From assembly GCA_964615935.1 (NCBI GenBank), contig CAZTTG010000014.1:1-64000 (forward strand): a stretch of 64,000 nt of DNA. The letters are read 5' to 3'. Positions 1 through 8,182 of this stretch are shown here, one piece after another. The position numbers were made by a program, and so were the translations under genes. The notes under the pieces were generated by a model that saw only the letters and a program-made list of their open reading frames with translations, did not search any database and was not told the origin of the DNA. Numbering within the stretch: position 1 is the first letter of the stretch; the number at the start of each line of letters is the position of its first letter. Source of the stretch: CAZTTG01 sp964615935 (GTDB taxonomy: Bacteria > Planctomycetota > UBA1135 > GCA-002686595).

Positions 1-55
1 ACCTGCATGATGTACACGTCCCCGTCCAAATCTCACAACGGGACGGACGACCTCG

Positions 56-2503
56 TCAGTGGAGCATCGCGCGCGCGAGATCGGGCGCGTGGAAGACCCG
101 CTCGCCGTCGACCCGGAGGGTGTAGCCCTCGGGGGTGTCCTCGTGGATGCGCTCGCCATCGGGGCAATCCCACGCGATGTCCAGGAGCCGGCCCCGGTAG
201 GGGACGCCCTGGAAGCGGAAGTGCTCCAGGCCGTGGATCAGGGGGTGTAGCTCGATCCGGCCGTCCGCCCTCGGGACCAGGCCGCCGACGAGGCGGATGA
301 GGAGGTCGTTGTAGGCCGACTGGAAGCAGTCGGGCGGCCCGCTACCCAGGCCGGTCTCCGCGTCGTAGACCTCGCGCAGGAGGGGGCGGGAGGGGTCGCC
401 CCCCTCGAAGTGGAGCCTCGTGTAGGCGTCCAGCAGCGCGCGCAGCGCCACCGCGTCGATGGGCGGTCTCGCGCCGCCGCGCAGGGCCCTCGCCAGGGCC
501 TCGATCACCGCGGCCTCGGCCGAGGGCAACACCGTCGGTCGACGGGTCCCCGTCGCGGCCACCTCCGAGCGGGACACCGTCGGCACCGGGTAGGGCGTCC
601 AGAACTCGGCCGGGTCCACCAGCGACTCCAGGGCCTTCAGGAAGCGCGGCTCCTCGGGCACCAGGCCGGCGAAGAACGGGTAGAGGCCGGAGACCTCGCG
701 GCAGCGGATCGGCTCGTCGTCCGACTCGCGCAGCGGAAAGAAGAAGGAGGAGCGCGGGTCCCACATCTTCTCGAGCACGGCCGCCCCGATGCGGTCCGCC
801 AGCCGGTCCAGCTCGGCGGCCGCCTCCTCCTCGCCCAGGACCCGACAGCCCCGCGCCAGGGCGCGGGCCGAGGCGAAAGCGTAGGAGGCGAGCTCGACCC
901 GCTCGAGGCGCGGCTCGGACCCGTCCGGGCCCGGAACGAGTCGCTCGAAGGATGGCATCCACCCCAGGCCGGTGTGCTCGCTGCCGGGGGGGGCGGGCAG
1001 GAGGTCGCCGTCGGCGTCGAGGTGCTCCAGGGTGGCCTCGAGGTTGCGACGCAGGAGCGGCAGGACCTCCTTCAGGTACTGCATGGAGCCGTGGACCTCG
1101 AAGGCTCCCACCGCGGCGGCCGGGGTCCAGTGGCTCCGGGACCCGCCGCGCTCCCCGATGCGCACGCAGGGCAGGAGGCCGTCGGGGTACTGCTGCATGA
1201 GCAGGGCGCGGATCTGGCCCTGCGAGAAGCTCACGTCCCTCAGCCAGCGCACCTCGGACAGGATCCAGGCGGTGGAGTCGGTCGTCACCGCGGTCCGCGA
1301 GCGGCCGTGCAGGCTCTCGTAGAAGACCGGCAGGGAGAAGCTCGGCACGTCGAGCTGCAGCATGCAGTGGCGCGCCAGGAACCAGCGGTAGTGCCAGGCC
1401 CTCTCCATCAGCGGATCGCTGCAGGTGAAGCGGGGCACCCGCTGCTCGAACCAGCTCCCGTACTCCCGGAGGTGCTCCTCGAGCGCGGTCGCGCTGGCCG
1501 CCCGCTCCTGGGCCCGGATGAGCGTCTGGAGGCGTCGGCGCCCGGCGGCCAGGACCGCGCCGAAGGTCTCGCTCTCTCCCGGCTCCAGGTGGATGCGGCG
1601 CAGGAGGGCCCGCTCGCCCCCGGGCGTGCGAGAGGAGGTGAACTCCTCGCCCGCCAGCACGAGGTGGACCGGCAGGCCGTGGAAGTTCGGCTCCCCGAGC
1701 AGCACCGGCAGCCGGCCGGTCTCGGGGGGCACCTCGAGCGTGGCCGCGAGCAGCAGGGGGACCTGCCAGCCGGCGCCCTTCTCCATGCGGACGCGGTCGA
1801 GGAAGCGCCCGGGCGGGGGGCGATAGGAGAGCTGCATGGCCGGCTCTCCGACCCCCGGCAGCCGCAGGAAGCGCCAGCGCGCCCGCCCCTCGGTCCCGGT
1901 GGAGAGGGGCTCGCCGGGCGCGATCTCGGGCCGGACCGGCTGCTCACCCAGCCGCACGGCGATCGAGGGCCACTCGACCCGCTCGCTCGTGCCGTCGTCG
2001 AAGAGGAGCTCGAAAGAGGCCGGCGACCCCCCCTCGGGGCTCCCCTGCGGCGCCGGGGCCATCACCAGCAGGTGCAGCTCCGCCACCCGGGGGCGCGCGT
2101 CGGGCAGGGGAACCTCCGCCTCGCGCGGGAGGCGCCGCGCCGGATCGCCCTCGCCGCCCCCCTCGAGGGCCACGAAGGCGAAGGCCCCCTCGCCGGGATC
2201 GGGTATGACGTAGGCGATCGCGTCGTAGGTGCAGGTCCCCGGCGCCAGCGCTCTCCGCCCGGTCCTCGCCGCGCCCAGCAGCCGCTCGAGCTCGCCCTCC
2301 CCATCGCCCTCGACCGGCAGGGGCGCCAGATTGGCCGCCCCCGAGAGGTCCACCGAGAGCTGCTCGGAGCGGAAGCGCTCGCGCAGGGGTGTCCCCCGCC
2401 CGAACAGGTAGGCGGCCAGGTCGGCGGGCTCCTCCGAAGCGTTGGTCACCACCACCCGCTCGACCAGCATGTCGTCGGCGGTGATGAGCTTGACCTCCCG
2501 CAC
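56..2503 (-). CDS. secreted MGH1-like (alpha/alpha)6-barrel glycoside hydrolase, N-terminus unresolved
   Basis: Probable carbohydrate-active enzyme of the MGH1-like/GH63-like clan; substrate unknown. The second half has helical-barrel segments such as VTTDSTAWILSEVRWL, MQQYPDGLLPC and VSGLYPFFAGL, and the end carries QSAYNDLLIRLVGGL and YRGRLLDIAWD, patterns I associate with the closing helices and C-terminal beta-sandwich of these enzymes. GTG 2503 is the most upstream standard start, but the frame stays open and protein-like upstream: PSHLELAWKGAG immediately precedes it, and further up lies a signal-peptide-like stretch (GGLAAALVLLAGGELAAQ). No ATG, GTG or TTG occurs there; a CTG at 2927-2929 overlaps the stop of the gene before. 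The true protein is therefore probably longer, near 950 residues, and exported. Family call moderately sure, start unsure. Confidence 0.7.
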   Translation of the reverse strand: MREVKLITADDMLVERVVVTNASEEPADLAAYLFGRGTPLRERFRSEQLSVDLSGAANLAPLPVEGDGEGELERLLGAARTGRRALAPGTCTYDAIAYVIPDPGEGAFAFVALEGGGEGDPARRLPREAEVPLPDARPRVAELHLLVMAPAPQGSPEGGSPASFELLFDDGTSERVEWPSIAVRLGEQPVRPEIAPGEPLSTGTEGRARWRFLRLPGVGEPAMQLSYRPPPGRFLDRVRMEKGAGWQVPLLLAATLEVPPETGRLPVLLGEPNFHGLPVHLVLAGEEFTSSRTPGGERALLRRIHLEPGESETFGAVLAAGRRRLQTLIRAQERAASATALEEHLREYGSWFEQRVPRFTCSDPLMERAWHYRWFLARHCMLQLDVPSFSLPVFYESLHGRSRTAVTTDSTAWILSEVRWLRDVSFSQGQIRALLMQQYPDGLLPCVRIGERGGSRSHWTPAAAVGAFEVHGSMQYLKEVLPLLRRNLEATLEHLDADGDLLPAPPGSEHTGLGWMPSFERLVPGPDGSEPRLERVELASYAFASARALARGCRVLGEEEAAAELDRLADRIGAAVLEKMWDPRSSFFFPLRESDDEPIRCREVSGLYPFFAGLVPEEPRFLKALESLVDPAEFWTPYPVPTVSRSEVAATGTRRPTVLPSAEAAVIEALARALRGGARPPIDAVALRALLDAYTRLHFEGGDPSRPLLREVYDAETGLGSGPPDCFQSAYNDLLIRLVGGLVPRADGRIELHPLIHGLEHFRFQGVPYRGRLLDIAWDCPDGERIHEDTPEGYTLRVDGERVFHAPDLARAMLH

Positions 2504-2820
2504 CGCCAGTCCCGCGCCCTTCCAGGCGAGCTCCAGGTGCGAGGGGTACCAGGTGGTCGACCGCTCGCGCGGCCGGATGGTGCCCCGCGCGTCGTAGAGC
2601 TCCAGGATCAGCGGATCGCGGAAGCCCTCGGTCGCGTGGCAGTAGCCGAAGGAGCCGCGGAAGCCGGGCTCGGCCTCGATCCGGTCCGCGAAGAGGCGGC
2701 GCCCGGTGGGACCCAGGGTGCCGTGGCGCTCGCCCTCCCAGCGCAGGATCGAGTCCGGCCCGCTCGAGCCGGCGGGGCGCTGGGCGGCGAGCTCGCCGCC
2801 GGCGAGAAGGACGAGGGCGG

Positions 2821-2911
2821 CGGCGAGACCTCCGACGAGCGGGGCGCCCGCGGCCCCGGGGGCCGCGGGCCCCCGGGGGCACCGGGCGCCCCGCTCGTGG
2901 GGGGTCTCGCG
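2821..2911. repeat. large foldback palindrome
   Basis: Two arms of about 30 nt (2821-2850 and 2883-2911) are near-perfect inverted repeats, sharing the core ACGAGCGGGGCGCCC and flanking GAGACC/GGTCTC, around a GC-rich centre that is itself palindromic. It lies 15 nt after the stop of the deiminase-like gene and inside the open frame leading to the glycoside hydrolase. It could be a transcription terminator, a small foldback insertion, or an assembly artefact of a GC-rich hairpin. Confidence 0.7.
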
Positions 2912-2925
2912 ACGATGCGCTGCGC

Positions 2926-5592
2926 TCAGTAGGGCTCGATGACCAGCCGATCACGGTTGGTGAGGCTGAGGCCGCCCGTGGTGGGGTTCTTGACCAGCGC
3001 CTGGAAGTAGACCTCGACGTTGCCGGGTCCGGGGTTGGGCGGGAGCTGGATCTCCTGGCTCAGCGTCCCCGTGGCGCCCAGCCAGCCGCTCTGGAGGATC
3101 GACAGGTTGGCCCGGTCGATCTCCAGCAGCAGCGACCCGCGCTTGTAGTGGCTCGGGGCGGTGGACAGGAACAGCCTGTAGAGCCCCAGGGGATGCCCCT
3201 TCAGGTCCACCTGGGCCTTGTCGCTGCCCGGGGTGCGGTGCACCACCAGGTCGATGTCCAGGCCGAGGTGATCCAGGTAGAGCGCGGTCAGGTACTTGGA
3301 GTGGGAGGGATTGCTGCCCTCCACCAGGCCGCCGAGCTGGAAGGAGGCGGCCACCGTCTCGTAGGTGCCGGTCGCGTAGCTCACCGCCTTGTTGTAGCCG
3401 CCGGCCTTCAGGATGGCGTCGGCCGCGCCCTGGGGGGTGAGGTGGTCGGCGGAGTTCTTCTCGCCCGAGTAGACGAAGGACATGCCATCGGTGACCTGGC
3501 CGGCGACCCCCATGACGTTGGCGGTGAGGGTGGCCCCGCTGGAGGCCGAGTTGATCCCGAACCACGAGCGGTAGACGGAGCTGGTGGAGGACTGAGCCCA
3601 GGCGTTGCCGCCCTCCATGTAGGCCGAGCCGCCCCCGGAGAGGAAGCTCACCAGCCCGTTGGCCTGGGCGGTGGTGAGGTTGGCCTGGGTGGGGTTCATG
3701 CCCAGGCAGATCATGAGCACGTCCCAGTCCGAGGGGGAGGACGGCCAGCTGGTGGTGTACTGCACGTTCTGGCCCAGGTCGTCGGCCACCTCGACCAGGC
3801 GCGCGCCGCTGTCGTGGGACTCGTCCAGCTCGATGACCAGGATCTGGTTGCGCGGGTCGATGGTGAAGTAGTTCCAGCCTTCGCCGGGGCTGGAGGCGGC
3901 GTTGGCCGGCGAGGCCCCGTCGGTGGCCACCAGCCGGTAGGAGACGAGGTCGCCCAGGCCCGCCGAGCCGCTCATGTCGCAGGAGAAGCGGAAGGTGCCC
4001 TCCTCCCGGACCAGGCCGATGGGCGCCTGGGGCACGCCGTTGATGCGGTGCTCCAGGGTGACCGCGGGGATGCCCGTGTCGTCCAGGGCGACGCAGCTCA
4101 CCTCGCAGGGCCAGTCGGCCGTGGTGGCCCCGTGGATGACGTCGTGGTCCAGATCGGGCGGGGCCAGGTCCTGGTACACCTCGATGGTGAACAGGCCGTC
4201 CGGCGCGACCAGGGGGCAGTCCTTGGTGCGGCCCGCCTGGTCCTGGGCGTGGAGGTAGTAGGAGATGGTGCTGCCGTGGACCGCCGACGGGATCAGGCCG
4301 GTGTACTCGTCGGGGTTCCCGGTGGGGTTCATGGTCGTCTGCTGGAAGGGCGCTCCCCCGGTGAGGGACCAGTAGACGGTCGGATACCCCTGCAGGCTGG
4401 TGGAGTTGTCGGGGATCACCTCGGCCGTCACCGGATAGGGGTTCAGCTCGTCGTCGGTGGCCTCCCAGTGCGGCTGGGGGTAGATGCGGATCGCGTCCCC
4501 GCGCATGAAGTTGCGCGAGCGGCAGTGCACCGAGTCGCCCCAGGAGGTGCCACCGTTGGCGACCATGGCTACCTGGTAGCCGGGCGCGGCCGTCTCGAAG
4601 ATGGCCTTGGCCGTGTTGTCGTTGCCCGTGTTGTACTTGGGCATCACGATCTTCTTGCCGGTCTGCAGCGAGTTGATGTAGGCGGTCCACGATCCGCCGT
4701 AGCTGAACAGCGGCATGCGCTCGATCTTGTAGGGCCAGCCGTAGGGGCTCTGCATCTGCTGGATGCGCTTCAGGGCGGCCTCGGCGTAGATCCAGGGGGT
4801 GGTGTTCTCGGGGAAGGCGCCCCAGACCAGGCGGTCGGGCGCCAGGATCTTGCCGAAGGTGTCGATGTGCTCGATGTCGTAGTCCAGCTCGTTGGTGACG
4901 TAGCGGGTGATCCCCACGTAGTCCTCCATGAGCTGGTTCACCTGGGCCTCGGACAGGCCGGGGTTCTCCTTGTAGGGCAGGCGCGAGGACCAGCCGTTGC
5001 CGTAGCCGTCGGCGTAGAAGTTGCCCCCGGTGTGGGTCAGGTCCACCCCGTGGTGGGGGATCCCGTAGGCCTGGCTGATCTTGAGCGGGATGACGTCATC
5101 CTTGGGGCGGGGGCGGTTGTAGACCGTGTCGGTGAGGCCGAAGTCGTCGTTGCCGTCCCAGATGAACCACGGGCCGTAGTCGCGCACCCAGAAGGTGTCG
5201 GTGGGCGCGTTCAGGAAGTGGATGTTGGTGCTGGGGATGCTGTTGCTGGAGAGCCACGAGAGCCACCAGCTCGAGTTCTGGGTGATGATGTAGACGTCGT
5301 TGTCCGACTGGAGCTCGTCGATCAGCGTGGCGTTGTTCCACAGGCAGAAGACGCCGATGTTCTCGTCCCACTCGGCGGCCGCCCGGACCGGGCCGGAGGG
5401 GGCGTCGGTGAAGGTGGCCGACATCCCGATCTGGCCGAGGAGGGATTCCTCCTCGGGGGTCAGTCCGATGGGCAGGTCGCGCACGCCGGGGGGCAGGCCC
5501 TGCTGGCCTCCCTGGGCCTCTGCGCGGTCGACGGCGAGGCCCGCCGCGGCGAGGAGCAGGCAGGGAGCGAGGAGTCGAGCGGTCGATTTCAT
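2926..5592 (-). CDS. secreted agmatine/peptidylarginine deiminase-family protein
   Basis: 888-residue exported protein. Residues 1-27 form a signal peptide (MKSTARLLAPCLLLAAAG..). Residues ~50-390 match the PAD_porph/agmatine deiminase fold: WVRDYGPWF (Asp), THTGGNF, EHIDTFGK (His and Asp) and the nucleophile in GDSVHC (Cys357), so the catalytic set looks complete. It would hydrolyse a guanidino group (agmatine or arginine side chain) to a ureido group plus ammonia. Ig-like domains (~400-580) and a segment resembling a flavodoxin/glutamine-amidotransferase fold follow; the last ~105 residues resemble the C-terminus of the beta-helix protein at 16525. ATG 5592 is preferred over an in-frame TTG at 5607 because GGGAG precedes it. 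A possible -10 (TAATCT) sits near 5713. Cytosolic agmatine deiminases lack signal peptides, so the substrate may be protein or extracellular. Confidence 0.85.
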   Translation of the reverse strand: MKSTARLLAPCLLLAAAGLAVDRAEAQGGQQGLPPGVRDLPIGLTPEEESLLGQIGMSATFTDAPSGPVRAAAEWDENIGVFCLWNNATLIDELQSDNDVYIITQNSSWWLSWLSSNSIPSTNIHFLNAPTDTFWVRDYGPWFIWDGNDDFGLTDTVYNRPRPKDDVIPLKISQAYGIPHHGVDLTHTGGNFYADGYGNGWSSRLPYKENPGLSEAQVNQLMEDYVGITRYVTNELDYDIEHIDTFGKILAPDRLVWGAFPENTTPWIYAEAALKRIQQMQSPYGWPYKIERMPLFSYGGSWTAYINSLQTGKKIVMPKYNTGNDNTAKAIFETAAPGYQVAMVANGGTSWGDSVHCRSRNFMRGDAIRIYPQPHWEATDDELNPYPVTAEVIPDNSTSLQGYPTVYWSLTGGAPFQQTTMNPTGNPDEYTGLIPSAVHGSTISYYLHAQDQAGRTKDCPLVAPDGLFTIEVYQDLAPPDLDHDVIHGATTADWPCEVSCVALDDTGIPAVTLEHRINGVPQAPIGLVREEGTFRFSCDMSGSAGLGDLVSYRLVATDGASPANAASSPGEGWNYFTIDPRNQILVIELDESHDSGARLVEVADDLGQNVQYTTSWPSSPSDWDVLMICLGMNPTQANLTTAQANGLVSFLSGGGSAYMEGGNAWAQSSTSSVYRSWFGINSASSGATLTANVMGVAGQVTDGMSFVYSGEKNSADHLTPQGAADAILKAGGYNKAVSYATGTYETVAASFQLGGLVEGSNPSHSKYLTALYLDHLGLDIDLVVHRTPGSDKAQVDLKGHPLGLYRLFLSTAPSHYKRGSLLLEIDRANLSILQSGWLGATGTLSQEIQLPPNPGPGNVEVYFQALVKNPTTGGLSLTNRDRLVIEPY

Positions 5593-5842
5593 GGGGGGGT
5601 CTCCCAAGGGGATCGGTGGGATTCAGGCTGTCGAGCTCGGGGGTGGCTCCGCCGGGGAGTCGCTGGCGGGCGGCGGGAGGGACCGAGGGGAGCGCCGGTC
5701 GCCATCCCACCAGATTACCACACCCCGGCCGAAGCGGCCCGGGGCGCGCCGGTCCGCTCCCCGGGCGGCCGGGAGGAGCGGATGTGAGGGCGCCGGCGTC
5801 CCGGCGGAACGCGAGTCGGGACCGTCCGGGCTCACGGCGGGA

Positions 5843-6721
5843 TCAGGACGCCGAGGCGCTGAGGGGATTCACCACGGCCGGCGTCTCGCACCGGCGGGAA
5901 TCCTCGATGATCTCGGCCAGGATGTCGGGGGTGATCACCTGCTCGGCGTCGCACTTCAGCGAGGCCCGGTTCTCCTCTGCGGCCACCACCTCGATGAGCA
6001 GACCGTGGGCCCCCGCGGCCAGGGCCGCCCGGCTCATGGTGGACACCAGCTCCCACTTCCCCGTGGAGTGGGAGGGATCGGCCACCACCGGGAGGGGGCT
6101 GACCTGGCGCAGCGGCTCGATGACGTTCAGGTCGAGGATGTTGCGGGAGTAGCTCCAGTCGCAGGAGGCGCGGATCCCGCGCTCGCACAGGACGATGTTG
6201 TGGTTGCCCTCCTTGGCGATGTACTCCGCGGAACACAGCCACTCCTCTAGGGTGCTGGACCAGCCCCGCTTGAGGAGGATGGGCTTGTCGGTGCGGCCCA
6301 CCTCGGTCAGCAGGGGGTAGTTCTGCATCGAGCGGGAGCCGATCTGCAGCATGTCGGCGAAGGAGGCGACCTCCTCGACCTTACGGGTGTCCATCACCTC
6401 GGTGACGATGCCCAGGCCGGTCTGCCGGCGGACCTCGGCCAGGATCTCGAGCCCCTCGAGGCCCAGGCCCTGGAAGGAGTGGGGGCTGGTGCGGGGCTTG
6501 TAGGCCCCTCCCCGCAGGAGTTGTCCCCCGGCGGTCTTGACCGCCCGAGCCGTGCTGAGGGTCTGCTCGAGAGACTCCACGGCGCACGGTCCCGCGATGA
6601 TCGCGGGCCTGGGTCCCCCGATCGGGACTCCTCTCACCATCACCTGGTGAGTCGTCGAGACGTCGCCGTATTCTGGCCAGCAACGCCTCAGGACGCTGAG
6701 ATCTGGTAGCTGCACGACCAT
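5843..6721 (-). CDS. aroF: 3-deoxy-7-phosphoheptulonate synthase (DAHP synthase)
   Basis: 292 residues, first step of the shikimate pathway: condenses phosphoenolpyruvate and erythrose 4-phosphate. Clear type I-beta (AroF/KDO8P-synthase-like) signature: AGPCAVES at ~43-50, RGGAYKPRTSP at 70-80, LQIGSRSMQN, LLKRGWSSTLEEW, LCERGIR and ADPSHSTGKWELV. The N-terminal ~35 residues are short and there is no fused chorismate mutase, so feedback control by that route is not visible. It starts at ATG 6721 with GAGG six nt upstream. A perfect TATAAT lies 133 nt upstream, giving a leader with two small hairpins. Confidence 0.93.
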   Translation of the reverse strand: MVVQLPDLSVLRRCWPEYGDVSTTHQVMVRGVPIGGPRPAIIAGPCAVESLEQTLSTARAVKTAGGQLLRGGAYKPRTSPHSFQGLGLEGLEILAEVRRQTGLGIVTEVMDTRKVEEVASFADMLQIGSRSMQNYPLLTEVGRTDKPILLKRGWSSTLEEWLCSAEYIAKEGNHNIVLCERGIRASCDWSYSRNILDLNVIEPLRQVSPLPVVADPSHSTGKWELVSTMSRAALAAGAHGLLIEVVAAEENRASLKCDAEQVITPDILAEIIEDSRRCETPAVVNPLSASAS

Positions 6722-6743
6722 GTTGACCCTCAGCTGGGGGGGC

Positions 6744-6806
6744 AGTCCTCTATCGGACTCTCACCACCCCAGACCGTGAAAGACTCTCCGACCGAGGGGT
6801 CCTCGG
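6744..6806 (-). promoter_or_regulatory. structured 5' leader of aroF
   Basis: Within the leader two stem-loops are visible: 6792-6806 (CCGAGG, loop GGT, CCTCGG) and 6744-6759 (AGTCC, six-nt loop, GGACT), the latter ending 22 nt before the start codon. No leader peptide rich in aromatic codons and no T-box motif was seen, so any attenuation role is speculative. Confidence 0.3.
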
Positions 6807-6854
6807 GAACCTTCCGATGGACGCCCCAGCCCTCCTGTTCCCCTGGCTGACCAA

Positions 6855-6860
6855 ATTATA
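6855..6860 (-). promoter_or_regulatory. -10 box of aroF promoter
   Basis: Exact TATAAT on the minus strand in an AT-rich patch unusual for this window, 133 nt before the aroF start. No convincing -35 hexamer is seen. Confidence 0.5.
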
Positions 6861-7240
6861 GAGCCACTTCGGCCCCGGGGCCGGGGAGAGTCCACTTCTG
6901 GCTCCCATCCGGCCTGGATCGGGCCTCTGAGGACCCCCCGCGGGGGCCGAGGCCCTTCCCGAAGGGGCCGCCCGCCTGCGGCGCAGGGGCGGGGAGACTC
7001 CGCGGCAGGGGCCCGGACGGAGGTCGCGGAGCGGCTGGCCCCCGGGCGCCGGGGGAGTCGGTCCTTCCCCTCTCGTCGGCGCCGGTCGATGCCGACGACG
7101 GGAGCCTTCCAGCTCCCCTCAGCTCCACGCTCGGGCATGTTCTCCTGGGCTCCGGGATCCAAAGTTCCGTACGGCGCCCGCCAGCGCGAGGATGGCGGAC
7201 TTTCCCAAATTAGCGCCCCGCCTGCATGTGTCAAGACGAG

Positions 7241-7260
7241 GCACCCCCCCGGGGGGGTGC
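7241..7260. repeat. perfect palindrome of seven C and seven G
   Basis: GCA, seven C, seven G, TGC forms a perfect 20-nt palindrome ending 32 nt before the mutM -10 box. It could be a terminator, a protein-binding site, or a slippage-prone tract. Confidence 0.6.
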
Positions 7261-7292
7261 GGGTGCGCTTGCCGCGGCTTCGCGCGGGGGCG

Positions 7293-7298
7293 TAGGAT
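7293..7298 (+). promoter_or_regulatory. -10 box of mutM, likely leaderless promoter
   Basis: TAGGAT ends 7 nt before GTG 7306; TTGCCG at 7269-7274 is a plausible -35 with an 18-nt spacer. The spacing places transcription start at or next to the start codon. Confidence 0.45.
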
Positions 7299-7305
7299 CC
7301 CGGCC

Positions 7306-8145
7306 GTGCCCGAGCTCCCCGAGGTCGAGACCACCGCCCGCCTGATTCGCCCGCGGCTCCTGGGCCGCGAGATCGCGGCTGCGCGCGTCCGCTGGGAGCG
7401 ATCCCTGGGGGGGCTCTCGGCCGCGGCCTTCGGCCGCCGCGTGCGGGGCGCGCGGGTGGTCTCGGTGTGGCGCCGCGGGAAGCTCATCCTCCTGGACCTC
7501 GAGCGCGCCGGCGAGCTCGCGGGCTGGCTCGTCTGCCACCTGGGCATGACCGGGCGCCTGCTGGTCGAGGAGGCCGGGACCCCGCCGGGCCCCTGGGCCC
7601 GCGTCAGCCTGGGGCTGGACGACGGCCGCCGCCTGCACCTCGTGGACCCGCGCAAGTTCGGCCGGCTCGAGGTGGTCCGCGACCTGGAGGACCGGCTCGG
7701 CCACCTGGGGCCCGAGCCCCTGGGAGGCGAGTTCACCGGAGCCTGGCTGATCCGGGCCCTGCGCTCGCGTCGGCGGCGCCTCAAGCCCCTGCTGCTCGAC
7801 CAGGGCTTCCTGGCCGGCCTGGGCAACATCTACGCGGACGAGTCCCTGCACCGCGCCCGGCTGCACCCCCTCCGGGCCTCGCACCGGGTCCCGGCCGAGG
7901 CGGCCCGGCGCCTGCACGCGGCCATCCGCTGGACCCTGCGGCGGGCGATCGAGCGCGAGGGCTCGAGCTTCGACGCCTTCTACCGGACCCCCGAGGGCCA
8001 GCCCGGCCGCTACCAGAGCCAGTTCCGCGTCTACGGGCGGCAGGGGCAGCCCTGCCCCGCCTGCGGGGCGACCCTGGTGCGGATCGTCGTCGGGCAGCGC
8101 GGGACGCACCTGTGCCGTCGCTGCCAGCGGAGCCCGCGGGCCTGA
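7306..8145 (+). CDS. mutM: formamidopyrimidine-DNA glycosylase
   Basis: 279 residues; base-excision repair enzyme removing 8-oxoguanine and FaPy lesions and nicking the abasic site. GTG 7306 is fixed by the protein: the catalytic N-terminal proline must follow Met, giving PELPEVETT. The glutamate after it, RRGKLILLDL, LGMTGRLL, LVDPRKFGRL, DQGFLAGLGNIYADE (helix-two-turn-helix) and a C-terminal zinc finger (CPACG..LCRRC) are all present. The frame is open further upstream but that part is noncoding. It is followed by the EF-P paralogue 37 nt downstream. Confidence 0.96.
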   Translation: MPELPEVETTARLIRPRLLGREIAAARVRWERSLGGLSAAAFGRRVRGARVVSVWRRGKLILLDLERAGELAGWLVCHLGMTGRLLVEEAGTPPGPWARVSLGLDDGRRLHLVDPRKFGRLEVVRDLEDRLGHLGPEPLGGEFTGAWLIRALRSRRRRLKPLLLDQGFLAGLGNIYADESLHRARLHPLRASHRVPAEAARRLHAAIRWTLRRAIEREGSSFDAFYRTPEGQPGRYQSQFRVYGRQGQPCPACGATLVRIVVGQRGTHLCRRCQRSPRA

Positions 8146-8167
8146 TCGCGGCGCCCGCCCGTGCGGT

Positions 8168-8173
8168 TATACT
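8168..8173 (+). promoter_or_regulatory. -10 box of the EF-P gene
   Basis: TATACT ends 9 nt before ATG 8183, and no Shine-Dalgarno is visible in the gap, so the message would be leaderless or nearly so. No clear -35. Confidence 0.4.
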
Positions 8174-8182
8174 CCGCGCATC

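Larger units (their letters stand above)
6722..7305. other. intergenic region between aroF and mutM
   Basis: 584 nt between divergent genes. It holds the aroF promoter and leader, several GC-rich hairpins (GGCCCCGGGGCC at about 6871, CCTGC-GGC-GCAGG near 6975), a 20-nt perfect palindrome at 7241-7260 and the mutM promoter. The open frames crossing it have biased, repeat-like composition and no homology I recognise; no gene is called. Confidence 0.6.

Noticed and set aside
410..2932. Very long plus-strand open frame (about 840 codons)
   Set aside because: It is antisense to the glycoside hydrolase and has shadow composition (Gly/Arg/Gln/Val-rich, no fold or motif), as high-G+C codon use produces.
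3148..5787. Plus-strand open frame opposite the deiminase-like gene
   Set aside because: Mirror frame of a clear enzyme gene; composition is Val/Gly/Asp-rich without any recognisable domain.
6761..7234. 157-codon minus-strand frame in the aroF-mutM gap
   Set aside because: Arg/Gly/Pro-rich, lies over the aroF leader and promoter, and has no ribosome-binding site or motif.
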